From contig NZ_CP009129.1 in NCBI RefSeq assembly GCF_000785555.1, positions 2,046,001-2,110,000 on the forward strand: a DNA stretch of 64,000 nucleotides, given 5' to 3'. The translations under genes and the position numbers were made by a program. This document shows, piece by piece, positions 43,951-52,440 of the stretch. The DNA is from Planococcus sp. PAMC 21323. Its GTDB lineage: Bacteria > Bacillota > Bacilli > Bacillales_A > Planococcaceae. Numbering within the stretch: position 1 is the first letter of the stretch; the number at the start of each line of letters is the position of its first letter. The notes beneath the pieces are model-generated. The model was not told where the DNA came from. It worked only from the letters and a program-made list of their open reading frames with translations, and did no database searches.

Positions 43951-45411
43951 TTACTGAAACTTTTTCATTGCTTGTTGTATTGCAATTTCTTTATCACTAT
44001 GTGGATATTTCGTGTTCCCAATAATTTGGTAATCTTCATGCCCTTTTCCAGCAAGAATGATGATGTCACCAGCTTCAGCTTGCTCGACTGCATGCTCGAC
44101 TGCTTTTGCGCGATCACCGATGCAAGCAAAATTACTGTGAGTCATGCCCGTTTTTAAATCTCCTAAAATACTGTCATATGTCTCATCACGTGGATCGTCT
44201 GTTGTCAAAACAACATAATCAGCAATTGATGCTTTTTCAGCCATGATCGGACGTTTCGTCTTATCACGATTGCCTCCTGTTCCCACTAAGAAAATAATCC
44301 GGTTTTTTTTGAAATCTCGAACGGCTTCAATCGCTTTTTCAATAGCATCAGGTGTATGAGCATAATCGATAAAAATAGATATCGGCGCTTCGACTTCTAC
44401 TTTTTGCATACGTCCTTCTACTGGTGCAATTGTAGAAAGCGTCTTTAAAATTTCGTCAAGCTTATAGCCTTCTGCATATAAAGCTGCAATTGAAGCAAGC
44501 GCGTTCGATACATTAAACTCGCCAAGAAGTTTCATCGTTACTGGAAATTCGCCTTCTATACATTTCAGCGTAAAGCTCGTGCCCGTATGCATCAACTGAA
44601 TGTCTTTTGCCTGAAACTGCGCATCATTTTGAATGCCGTAAGTATATACAGGGTGAGGTGTCATTTTCGCGATTTCATGAGACCAAGGATCATCGGCATT
44701 TAAAATCGCTTGCTTTTGATTGGCAAGATCTTGTCCAAGCTGTGAAAACAACAATGCTTTGGCATGACCATACTCTTCCATCGTTCCATGAAAATCTAGG
44801 TGGTCATGCGTCAAATTAGTAAAAATAGCGGTATCAAATTCCACTCCAGCTAAACGACCAAGAACTAAACCGTGAGATGAAACCTCCATTGTCATATGCG
44901 AACAATCTTCATCACGTGCACGTGCTATCATTTGTTGAGTTGTTAGCACATCGTTCGTTGTATTAGCTGATGGATGTAATTGTCCATTCAAATTAAAGCC
45001 AATTGTTCCCGTCAATGCTGATTTTTCTCCTAGCTCCATCAGCATTGAATGCAAAATACCTGCTACACTGGTTTTTCCATTTGTGCCGGTAACGCCTATC
45101 ATATGCAACAGTTTAGAAGGATATCCGTAAAATTTAGCAGCTAATAGCCCCATTGTTCGCGAGGTACTTTCGACTTCTATCACTGTTGCATTATCGATGG
45201 TCATTGGCTTTTCAGTAATGATTAATGTTGCTCCTTGATTGGCTGCTTGTTGCGCAAAATCATGACCATCAACTGTATAACCCGTAATACAAATAAATGC
45301 TGAATCAGCTTTGATTTCACGAGAATCGATTATTAAATGTTCAATACGTTCTGGCAGTGGTCCTTTAATTTGTTTATAAGGAACTGACGCAAGTAATTCT
45401 TTGCTGTACAT
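43951..45411 (-). CDS. murE: UDP-N-acetylmuramoyl-tripeptide synthetase MurE
   Basis: A 486-residue Mur ligase adding residue 3 of the peptidoglycan stem. Three Mur domains are visible: N-terminal with DSREIK, the ATPase domain with GVTGTNGKTS (about residues 105-114) and NLTHDHLDFHGTM, and the C-terminal domain with APVEGRM. The amino-acid specificity loop reads TTDDPRDE. The DAP enzymes have DNPR and the S. aureus Lys enzyme DNPA, so the added residue is uncertain. GKGHEDYQ is DAP-like. Sequence overall resembles S. aureus MurE. It follows the M42 gene by 19 bases. A second murE may exist in the dcw cluster elsewhere. Confidence 0.92.
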   Translation of the reverse strand: MYSKELLASVPYKQIKGPLPERIEHLIIDSREIKADSAFICITGYTVDGHDFAQQAANQGATLIITEKPMTIDNATVIEVESTSRTMGLLAAKFYGYPSKLLHMIGVTGTNGKTSVAGILHSMLMELGEKSALTGTIGFNLNGQLHPSANTTNDVLTTQQMIARARDEDCSHMTMEVSSHGLVLGRLAGVEFDTAIFTNLTHDHLDFHGTMEEYGHAKALLFSQLGQDLANQKQAILNADDPWSHEIAKMTPHPVYTYGIQNDAQFQAKDIQLMHTGTSFTLKCIEGEFPVTMKLLGEFNVSNALASIAALYAEGYKLDEILKTLSTIAPVEGRMQKVEVEAPISIFIDYAHTPDAIEKAIEAVRDFKKNRIIFLVGTGGNRDKTKRPIMAEKASIADYVVLTTDDPRDETYDSILGDLKTGMTHSNFACIGDRAKAVEHAVEQAEAGDIIILAGKGHEDYQIIGNTKYPHSDKEIAIQQAMKKFQ

Positions 45412-45430
45412 GAAAATCCTCTCCTAACTC

Positions 45431-46483
45431 TTATGAAACCAATGGAGACAATACATATGCATGAAGCAATGCTGCCGCCGCTTGTAATGAATCTATGTGT
45501 GTACGTTCATACGAATGGGAAGCTTCAATTCCCGGACCAAACAAGGCGTGCTTTATATCATGTCCTGCACTAATCGCTGCTGATGCATCTGAACCGTAAT
45601 ATGGGTATATATCTACTTTATAATCGATTGAATTTGTTTGTGCTAAAGCAATCAAATGACGAGTTAGGCCGTAATGGTAAGGGCCACTTGAATCTTTTGC
45701 ACAAATAGAAACTGTGTATTCATCTGATTCTTGCCCATCCCCAATTGCGCCCATGTCGACAGCAATATACTCTTGCGTTTCTATGGGGATACTCGCATTA
45801 CCACCATAACCAATTTCTTCATTATTGGAAATGTAAAAATGAGTAGTATGTGGCAATAGCTCTTTTGTTTCACTCAAGTGCTTTACTAATTGAAGCACTA
45901 AAGCAGTACTTGCTTTATCGTCTAAGTGGCGGGATTTAACGTAGCCAGACGCAGTTGATTCAAACCTTGGTTGAAACGAAACAAAATCTCCCACTTCTAT
46001 ACCCAAACCTTTTACGTCTTCTTTTGAAAAGGCTTTTTCATCTAAACGAACTTCCATGTTATCAGCATTGCGCTCAGCTGTACCTGCATCTTTATAAACA
46101 TGAACTGTTGTTTGATGCAACAAGATTGTTCCTGAAACTGTTGACCCGTCTGCTTTATGTATAAGACAGTTTTCACCTTCGATGGCATTAAATTTAAAGC
46201 CACCCACTAAAGATAATTTCAAACGACCGCTCGGTTTAATTTCTTTTACCATTGCACCAAGCGTGTCAACATGCGCAGTCAGCAAACGATGTTGCTTTTG
46301 GTTTTCACCAGGGATCGTCGCAATAACTGCTCCTTTGTGTGTCGTCTTATATTCAACATTCCACTGTGCCAATAATTCGCTGATTTTTGACATCACGTCC
46401 ATTGTGTATCCTGATGGACTTGGAATTTCTACTAGCTCTTTTAATAACTCCACTGTTTCGGTTTGATTCCATTGATAAGTCAT
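45431..46483 (-). CDS. M42 family metallopeptidase
   Basis: A 350-residue dizinc aminopeptidase-like enzyme (TET/YsdC/CelM family). The first metal ligands are in TAHVDTLG (His71, Asp73). The bridging aspartate is in RHLDDKAS, the catalytic Glu pair in SNNEEIGYGG and further ligands in AVDMGAIG; the last histidine is in EASHSYERTH. The true substrate (peptides or a modified glycan) is unknown. It precedes murE in what looks like a two-gene operon. Confidence 0.9.
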   Translation of the reverse strand: MTYQWNQTETVELLKELVEIPSPSGYTMDVMSKISELLAQWNVEYKTTHKGAVIATIPGENQKQHRLLTAHVDTLGAMVKEIKPSGRLKLSLVGGFKFNAIEGENCLIHKADGSTVSGTILLHQTTVHVYKDAGTAERNADNMEVRLDEKAFSKEDVKGLGIEVGDFVSFQPRFESTASGYVKSRHLDDKASTALVLQLVKHLSETKELLPHTTHFYISNNEEIGYGGNASIPIETQEYIAVDMGAIGDGQESDEYTVSICAKDSSGPYHYGLTRHLIALAQTNSIDYKVDIYPYYGSDASAAISAGHDIKHALFGPGIEASHSYERTHIDSLQAAAALLHAYVLSPLVS

Positions 46484-46541
46484 CTATATCACTCCTAGGT
46501 TCTTTAATCATATCAAAATCATAGATGTTCGCACAGTCCCG

Positions 46542-46564
46542 ACTTATAGTATTATAGTATAAGT
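46542..46564. promoter_or_regulatory. Imperfect palindrome between divergent M42 and kinase genes
   Basis: Two 11-base arms around a central T, with one mismatch. On the minus strand it contains TATAAT. It may be a promoter core or an operator shared by both genes; evidence is weak. Confidence 0.3.
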
Positions 46565-46683
46565 TGGTCTGGAAATTATATTTCTAGGTGTTAACCAACA
46601 TATCTTTTAACAAAAAACATGTGTATGTTGCTAATCCCAGCTTATTAATTTAATTTATATTGTTAAAATTATTGAGGTGTCAA

Positions 46684-48252
46684 ATGGAAAGTAAACTTAT
46701 CAACCGGAAAAGAAGTCAGCTATTTATCCATATATATGGAATCTTAAGTATTTTCCACTTTTTACTCAATCAAATAACGGATATAAACGCAGCTATTGTT
46801 TCTCCAATATTCGGAGTTTCCACATATTTGTTGCTACTTTTATTCATCACAAAAATGAACGAGCGCATGCTACAATATGCGATTCTATCTGCTATGAATG
46901 TGTACATATTTATTTTGAACTTCGAAGCTTCTGCTCCCATTACGCTTATTTATTTTGTTGTACCTATCATTATTTGTGCATTATATAACGAAACAAAACC
47001 CATCTTATTTCTTGGACTCATAACGGCAATTGAATTTGTACTTTTTTACACCATATATGATCGCTTTGTGCCAGGAGCTGTGCTTTCTTATACTCAATTA
47101 TCCATTGTCGTTTTTGCTTTAAGTGTATTTTTACTTACTTTGCTTCATAGTATCTACTTTAGTCGTTATTGGAAACAATTAGAGAGTAAAAATGCCTCGA
47201 TGGAGAAGGCTTTATTATCAAAAGAAGGCTATTTGCAGCTTTTTTTCGAAACCGCAAAAGATGCCATTGCTGTTTTTGATCGAGATGAAAACATTATCGC
47301 GGTCAACCCTGCTTTCGAAGAGCTATATGGTTGGACTTTAGAAGAATGTATAGGAAAAACCTTACCCATTTATTCACTAGAAAATACATTGGCGGTTAAA
47401 ATGCGTGCACAACAAGTTCTTAGTGGAAAAAGCTACTCTTTATTAGAAACCGAAGATATACGAAAAGACGGCAGACGCTTTCACTCCCAAGTTACGTTGT
47501 CTCCTATTTTTGACGATTCAAAAAAAGTCATTGCAACTTCTATGATTTCTCGCGACATCAGCTACCAAAAAGAATCAGAAAAGCTAATTATACAAGCTGA
47601 AAAGTTAAAGCTAGCTGGTGAAATTGCGGCTGGGGTCGCTCATGAAATTAGAAACCCGATGACGGTTATCTCTGGATTTATTCAAATGATGCATCATGAT
47701 CCGAAACACGCTTTTCCAGAGTATACGGAATTGATCCAGTCAGAGTTAGACCGGATTAACTTAATCATTAGTGAATTTTTGGTACTGGCTAAACCTCAAG
47801 CCGCAACTCTAAAAAACTTTAGTATCCAGAAAGCTTTGGATGATATTCTTCTATTATTTAGTTCTGAATTGAACATGAATGGCATCACACTAGTAAAAGA
47901 CTGGGAAAAAGATTTTCAACTCAATGGTGAAGAGCATCATTTAAAACAAGTTTTCATTAACTTATTAAAAAATGCAGTAGAGTCGATTCAGGAGTCAGGA
48001 GAAGTTCGTGTTTCTTTAAAAGCAGAAGAGGGTGACATGTTTTCTATTTCTTTTGAAGATAGCGGAAAAGGTATTTCCAAAAATGATTTGGATGAGATTT
48101 TCGAACCTTTTTATACGACAAAAGCGAGCGGTACGGGATTGGGATTAATTGTGTCTCAAAAAATCATTCAAGAGCATAGTGGGAAGCTTTCCATCTCAAG
48201 CACAGAAGGTATTGGTACAGTTGCTACCGTTCTTTTAAAGCACAATGATTAA
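46684..48252 (+). CDS. Orphan PAS sensor histidine kinase
   Basis: A 522-residue membrane kinase. Five or six N-terminal helices (about residues 10-165) anchor it. A PAS domain follows at about residues 183-300 (FFETAKDAIAVFDRDE, GWTLEECIGK). HisKA has the phospho-accepting His320 in GVAHEIRNPM. The HATPase has the N box INLLKNAVESIQ, DSGKGIS (about 459) and GTGLGLIVS (about 483). No response regulator is adjacent. The layout is that of Bacillales sporulation-type kinases (KinB/KinD/KinE), but the target is unknown. The frame reaches 46660; GAGG at 46674-46677 supports ATG at 46684. Confidence 0.88.
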   Translation: MESKLINRKRSQLFIHIYGILSIFHFLLNQITDINAAIVSPIFGVSTYLLLLLFITKMNERMLQYAILSAMNVYIFILNFEASAPITLIYFVVPIIICALYNETKPILFLGLITAIEFVLFYTIYDRFVPGAVLSYTQLSIVVFALSVFLLTLLHSIYFSRYWKQLESKNASMEKALLSKEGYLQLFFETAKDAIAVFDRDENIIAVNPAFEELYGWTLEECIGKTLPIYSLENTLAVKMRAQQVLSGKSYSLLETEDIRKDGRRFHSQVTLSPIFDDSKKVIATSMISRDISYQKESEKLIIQAEKLKLAGEIAAGVAHEIRNPMTVISGFIQMMHHDPKHAFPEYTELIQSELDRINLIISEFLVLAKPQAATLKNFSIQKALDDILLLFSSELNMNGITLVKDWEKDFQLNGEEHHLKQVFINLLKNAVESIQESGEVRVSLKAEEGDMFSISFEDSGKGISKNDLDEIFEPFYTTKASGTGLGLIVSQKIIQEHSGKLSISSTEGIGTVATVLLKHND

Positions 48253-48256
48253 TAAA

Positions 48257-48292
48257 AAGAAAGCGAGCAACCAAATGGTTGCTCGCTTTTTG
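48257..48292. terminator. Bidirectional terminator between kinase and aldehyde dehydrogenase
   Basis: A 14-bp perfect stem (48260-48273 with 48276-48289) with a two-base centre and A/T flanks. Confidence 0.92.
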
Positions 48293-48296
48293 TCGT

Positions 48297-49685
48297 TTAT
48301 TTCAATACTGTTTTGACCCATTTTGCTTTATTTTTATAAGGTGGGAACAATAGATTTGTCGATAGTTTTGTCGACTTTTTCAAAATGGCTTTGGCGTGCG
48401 TAAACGTTTCAAAGCTTGTTTTCCCGTGGTAAGAGCTCATTCCAGATGTACCGACTCCACCAAATGGCAAGTACGCACTGCCCACATGAGAAACTGTATC
48501 GTTAATACAACCTCCACCGAATGGCAATTGGTCTAAGAAAAACTGTGTAGCACGTTCATTTTCCGAGAAAAAATACGCCGATAACGGTTTAGGTAATTTG
48601 CGAATTTGGTGCACTAATACCGGTAAATCGGTGTAACCAATAATCGGCAAAATCGGTCCAAAAATTTCATCTTCCATTGATGGGCTGTCCCATCCAATAC
48701 GATCGAGTAAAACCGGTTCGATATACAAATCATCACGATCCATTTTGCCACCATAAACGATATGATTGCTTTCTTTTTGAACTATTTCTGCTAAACGGTC
48801 AAAATGTTGCGTGTTAACGATGCGACCATAATCGGGACTTTTTTGGGCGTCTTTCCCATAGAAGTTTTGTATTGTTTTTGTTAATTGTTTTATAAATTCG
48901 TCTTTTATTGACTCATGCACACAAATGTAATCAGGGGCTACACAAGTTTGTCCAGTATTCATCAATTTACCCCACGCAATTCGTTTTACAGCCAAATCAA
49001 TATCTGCCGTTTGATCCACTATCGCTGGACTTTTACCACCAAGTTCTAATGTAATCGGTGTTAATCGTTCAGATGCAGCTTTCATGATAACTTTTCCTAC
49101 ATTGACGCTTCCTGTAAAGAAAATATAATCAAACGACGCATGGATCAATGCGGTTACTTCTTCTCTTTCTCCTTCAACTACACGAACATAGTAAGAAGGA
49201 AACGCTTCTTCCACGATGGTTCGGATAATTTTCGCTACGTGCGGTGTTGCTTCAGACGGTTTGACGATGGCACAGTTTCCACCCACAATCGCACCAATCA
49301 ATGGCTCCATTACTAATTGAAACGGATAATTAAAAGGTCCAATGACTAAAACAGAACCATAGGGCTCACGGATAACAAAGCTTTTTGATGGCTGGAGATG
49401 AAGTGGTGTTTTAACAGACTCTGGCTTCATCCAATCTTCTAGATTTTTCACCATATGGCCAATGCTATCGAGAACAAATCCGACTTCTGTTGCATAAGCT
49501 TCAAATTCACTTTTTCCTAAGTCTTTTTTTAATGCATCGATTACATCTGCCTCGTATGCTTGAATAACACTTTTTAGTCGGTACAATTGCTCGATTCGGA
49601 AACTTGCTGGTTTCGTGTCCCCTGTATAATAATAATTGCGTTGTTCTTCAATCATGCGTTCTACATCAGTTGCAGTAAAGTTCAT
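48297..49685 (-). CDS. Aldehyde dehydrogenase (YwdH-like, class 3)
   Basis: A 462-residue NAD(P)+-dependent aldehyde dehydrogenase. The catalytic Cys248 is in TGQTCVAPDY and general base Glu214 in TLELGGKSP. The cofactor-binding FTGSVNVGK and VIGPFNYPFQL are present. The C-terminus is hydrophobic/basic, as in class 3 enzymes. The frame extends to 49724, but AGGAGG sits 7 bases before the ATG at 49685. The substrate range cannot be read. Confidence 0.9.
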   Translation of the reverse strand: MNFTATDVERMIEEQRNYYYTGDTKPASFRIEQLYRLKSVIQAYEADVIDALKKDLGKSEFEAYATEVGFVLDSIGHMVKNLEDWMKPESVKTPLHLQPSKSFVIREPYGSVLVIGPFNYPFQLVMEPLIGAIVGGNCAIVKPSEATPHVAKIIRTIVEEAFPSYYVRVVEGEREEVTALIHASFDYIFFTGSVNVGKVIMKAASERLTPITLELGGKSPAIVDQTADIDLAVKRIAWGKLMNTGQTCVAPDYICVHESIKDEFIKQLTKTIQNFYGKDAQKSPDYGRIVNTQHFDRLAEIVQKESNHIVYGGKMDRDDLYIEPVLLDRIGWDSPSMEDEIFGPILPIIGYTDLPVLVHQIRKLPKPLSAYFFSENERATQFFLDQLPFGGGCINDTVSHVGSAYLPFGGVGTSGMSSYHGKTSFETFTHAKAILKKSTKLSTNLLFPPYKNKAKWVKTVLK

Positions 49686-49762
49686 TGTCCAACCTCCTCT
49701 AAGTCTCTTTACTATACCCATCAAAACAACTTATACACCAAGTTAATGACTTTGACTTCTTT

Positions 49763-50689
49763 CTATTCAGCCAGTAAATGATCGATATAACGTTGAACAA
49801 TCAATCCTTCTTCAAAATTAACTAACAACGTCGATTGTTCATTCATTTCCTCAAAAAGCGAAGGGACATCTTCAAAGTCTCTAATCAATTGACGGTCTTC
49901 CCCTTTTGTCGACTCGTAAAGAGTTGTCCAGTTTTCCAAAGTCAGCACGCCTTGTTCTCCATACACTTTAAACTGCAATAACTCTTTTTGACCAATGTCG
50001 CTAATCCCAGTCAAAAGGAACGGGATTTGTTCTTCCGTAACTCCATGAGCAATTATTGCCGTTTCACATTTATCCGTCTGTTTTGGATAAGTAATATGAT
50101 GCGATGTAAATGATAGTTCCCCGAACAATCGATTCATTAATTGAAAATAGTGTGGGAAAACTTCACGAACAAATCCCCCTTGACTTCTTGAGCCTATCCA
50201 TGGGTTTTGCTGCCAAAGTCTTGGCCAGTCTGGGAAAAAAGTTTGAAGTTCAATGCGGACAATTTTTCCAATATGTCCATTTTTGATTCGTTTGGACATT
50301 TCGCGAATAACCGGTTTATACATTAAAGGAAAGTGCATAGCCGTTTGTACTCGATTATTTTGCACAGACTCTACCATTGATTCGCCGCCTTCTACATTAT
50401 GGGCTAACGGTTTCTCGCATAATATATTAATTCCTGCACTCGCTGCAAGCGCAGCAATTTCTGCATGGAAAGCGGGCGGGGTCGCAATATAAACCCAGTT
50501 AATATTTGAATGAAGTACATCTTCAATCGACTTTGCCATTGGGATGCCATAAGTCTGACTAATTTCTGTAAGTCGTTCGGTTTGTTCATCGTAAACGGTT
50601 TTTATTTCTACGCGGCTCTCTTCTTGTTGCAGTTGTTTAATAATGCGTTCTCCTATAATTCCCGCTCCAATAATACCAATTGAAATCAT
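49763..50689 (-). CDS. Gfo/Idh/MocA family oxidoreductase
   Basis: A 308-residue NAD(P)-dependent dehydrogenase. The Rossmann motif is GIIGAGIIGERI (residues 5-16). ILCEKPLAHN holds the conserved EKP, and a C-terminal beta-sheet domain follows with HFPLMYKP. The usual catalytic HxxxH in the second domain is seen only as FPHYFQL. The family acts on sugars, inositol or other polyols; the substrate is unknown. GGGGAG precedes the ATG. Monocistronic. Confidence 0.85.
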   Translation of the reverse strand: MISIGIIGAGIIGERIIKQLQQEESRVEIKTVYDEQTERLTEISQTYGIPMAKSIEDVLHSNINWVYIATPPAFHAEIAALAASAGINILCEKPLAHNVEGGESMVESVQNNRVQTAMHFPLMYKPVIREMSKRIKNGHIGKIVRIELQTFFPDWPRLWQQNPWIGSRSQGGFVREVFPHYFQLMNRLFGELSFTSHHITYPKQTDKCETAIIAHGVTEEQIPFLLTGISDIGQKELLQFKVYGEQGVLTLENWTTLYESTKGEDRQLIRDFEDVPSLFEEMNEQSTLLVNFEEGLIVQRYIDHLLAE

Positions 50690-50804
50690 TCATTTTCTCC
50701 CCTTTAAATCTTTTCGATTTTTTCATAATGTTTGTTTATTAGTGTAACCTTTAGGGGTATAGCATAGTCAAACAATACCATTACAAGTTCGAGGAGGAAC
50801 TTTT

Positions 50805-50948
50805 ATGAATGAGCAGATCCATTGGTGGGAACCTATTTTTACAGGTGAATTAGAAGTTGGTGTCAATAAGGAAAAGCTCGAAAGCGTAACCGAAGAATCT
50901 CTTTTGTATTACACTGAAACTCAAGTGTCTTTAGAGTCTACACGTTAA
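50805..50948 (+). CDS. 47-residue small protein of unknown function
   Basis: A short gene with a strong ribosome-binding site (GAGGAGG, 50791-50797) 7 bases before ATG. It encodes an acidic peptide starting MNEQIHWWEPIFTGELEVGV and ending SLESTR. There is no membrane segment or cysteine. It has its own space between two genes and a terminator at 50990-51024, so it is a real transcription unit. No family recognised. Confidence 0.7.
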   Translation: MNEQIHWWEPIFTGELEVGVNKEKLESVTEESLLYYTETQVSLESTR

Positions 50949-50989
50949 TTGATGCAGTTAATCCATATTCATCACACACTTACATAGCG

Positions 50990-51024
50990 ACGTCTTTTCA
51001 ATTAATGATTGAAAAGACGTTTTA
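50990..51024 (+). terminator. Terminator of the 47-residue protein gene
   Basis: A 13-bp perfect stem (50990-51002 with 51008-51020) with a five-base loop and T-rich tail. Confidence 0.85.
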
Positions 51025-51095
51025 TTATGCAATAAAGCGCGATTGCCAGGTCAGATGATTATTCGTATAATGTAAGAACGAAAGCAGGGATTGCA

Positions 51096-51827
51096 ATGAA
51101 ATTAAAAATTATATTATTAGCTTTATTTTTTCTATCGGGCTGTGGAATGGTCGACTCCATCGACACACCTAACACAACAGATCAAATAGATGTCGAAGTG
51201 ACGCAAGTCATTGACGGTGATACCATTAAAATTATGTATGAAGGGAACGAAGTAACCGTTCGCTATCTTCTAATGGATACACCGGAAACCAACCACCCAA
51301 GCTTAGGCGAACAACCGCTTGGCAAAGAAGCTACTGCAGAAAACAAACGAATCATTGAATCTGGTGATGTTTCTATTGAATTCGATGTCGGCGATCGCTT
51401 TGACGATTATGACCGATTGCTCGCTTATATTTATGTCGACGGTGAAAGTGTTCAAGAACAAATGATTAGCGCAGGCTTAGCCAGAGTTGCTTATGTATTC
51501 CCACCCAACACGCGTTACCTTGATCAATTTGAACAAGCAGAACAAATCGCTAAAGAAAACGATTTGGGCATTTGGCAATATGAAAATTATTCAACCGACC
51601 GTGGCTTTAATGCAGACGCATACGGACAAGAACCCGTTACTAATACGAATCCTTCTACTTCGGGACAACAAACAGGCGATTGCGATATTAAAGGCAATAT
51701 CAACCGCAACGGCAATAAAATCTATCATTTGCCTAGTGATTCTTCCTACGAACAAACCAACCCTGAAGAATGGTTTTGCTCTGAACAAGATGCACAGGAC
51801 GCGGGCTTTAGAGGCGTTGGACAGTAG
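51096..51827 (+). CDS. Secreted thermonuclease-family lipoprotein
   Basis: A 243-residue Staphylococcal-nuclease-like protein. A lipoprotein signal peptide ends at LSGC (Cys16). The SNase domain spans about residues 28-165: VTQVIDGDTIKI, the catalytic YLLMDTPETNHP with Asp and Arg, and DRFDDYDRLLAYIYVDG with the second Asp/Glu/Arg set. A C-terminal domain GDCDIKGNINRNGNKIYHLP (from about residue 193) is common on Bacillales SNases. It degrades DNA/RNA at the cell surface. A GCAGG-type ribosome-binding site precedes the ATG. Confidence 0.9.
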   Translation: MKLKIILLALFFLSGCGMVDSIDTPNTTDQIDVEVTQVIDGDTIKIMYEGNEVTVRYLLMDTPETNHPSLGEQPLGKEATAENKRIIESGDVSIEFDVGDRFDDYDRLLAYIYVDGESVQEQMISAGLARVAYVFPPNTRYLDQFEQAEQIAKENDLGIWQYENYSTDRGFNADAYGQEPVTNTNPSTSGQQTGDCDIKGNINRNGNKIYHLPSDSSYEQTNPEEWFCSEQDAQDAGFRGVGQ

Positions 51828-51860
51828 ACTGGCCTGCCTTTCTCTCTATTTTATATCGTA

Positions 51861-51888
51861 TTGACTTTTTCTGTGGACGAGCTATAAT
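51861..51888 (+). promoter_or_regulatory. Sigma-A promoter of tRNA-Val
   Basis: TTGACT (51861-51866), 16-base spacer, TATAAT (51883-51888), 21 bases upstream of the tRNA. Confidence 0.85.
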
Positions 51889-51909
51889 TAAATTTGTCCT
51901 GGAAATTAA

Positions 51910-51981
51910 GGTCTGTTAGCTCAGCGGGAGAGCACTTCGTTGACATCGAAGGGGTCGCTGGTTCGATCCCAGTACAGACCA
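51910..51981 (+). tRNA. tRNA-Val (anticodon GAC)
   Basis: A full cloverleaf of 72 bases. The acceptor stem is GGTCTGT/ACAGACC, the D arm GCTC-7-GAGC, and the anticodon stem CTTCG/CGAAG with loop TTGACAT. A five-base variable loop and T arm GCTGG-TTCGATC-CCAGT complete it. The 3' CCA is not encoded (A, then TTG follows), so it must be added. The gene stands alone with its own promoter and terminator. Confidence 0.95.
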
Positions 51982-52015
51982 TTGATTAATGCATTGTACT
52001 TTATTTGTTTTACGC

Positions 52016-52057
52016 AAAACTCCTCATTCTGCAAATTGCAGAATGAGGAGTTTTTTT
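52016..52057. terminator. Bidirectional terminator of tRNA-Val and yolD
   Basis: Two 19-base complementary arms (52016-52034 and 52036-52054) with a run of T on the plus strand and A on the other side. Confidence 0.93.
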
Positions 52058-52063
52058 ATGAAT

Positions 52064-52435
52064 CTAATCAATGATCACAATCGAAACCACTCGATCTATC
52101 GACAATCTATGTGTTGTTCCACCTTCTCTACATACAATTATGCGACTTCTTGCATCGATGCCTTCAATCGTCCCTCTATGCTCATATATTACTCCCGCTT
52201 TCCAACTTTGCATCACTACTTCACATTGACGCTTTAATGCAATGTCTAGTTCTTCTTGTAGTAGCTGCAGATCATCTTCTGTCAATTCAGGCTTTGCCAC
52301 TAGTTCGTCTTTTGCATACCATTCTCGAATCATTTCAACATGCTCTGGCAACATTAATGCTGTCCATTTAATACGTCCACGATCTTTAACATCTCCTACA
52401 ACCTTTAAATACTTATTGCGCTTCATTGGACTCAT
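52064..52435 (-). CDS. YolD-like family protein
   Basis: A 123-residue protein of the YolD family. It starts with RGRIKWTALMLPEHVEMIRE (about residues 18-37), the usual YolD core. YolD proteins are almost always paired with Y-family polymerases of the UvrX/YqjW group, as here (5-base gap). They may assist lesion bypass, but their mechanism is not established. Confidence 0.9.
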   Translation of the reverse strand: MSPMKRNKYLKVVGDVKDRGRIKWTALMLPEHVEMIREWYAKDELVAKPELTEDDLQLLQEELDIALKRQCEVVMQSWKAGVIYEHRGTIEGIDARSRIIVCREGGTTHRLSIDRVVSIVIID

Positions 52436-52440
52436 CTCCC

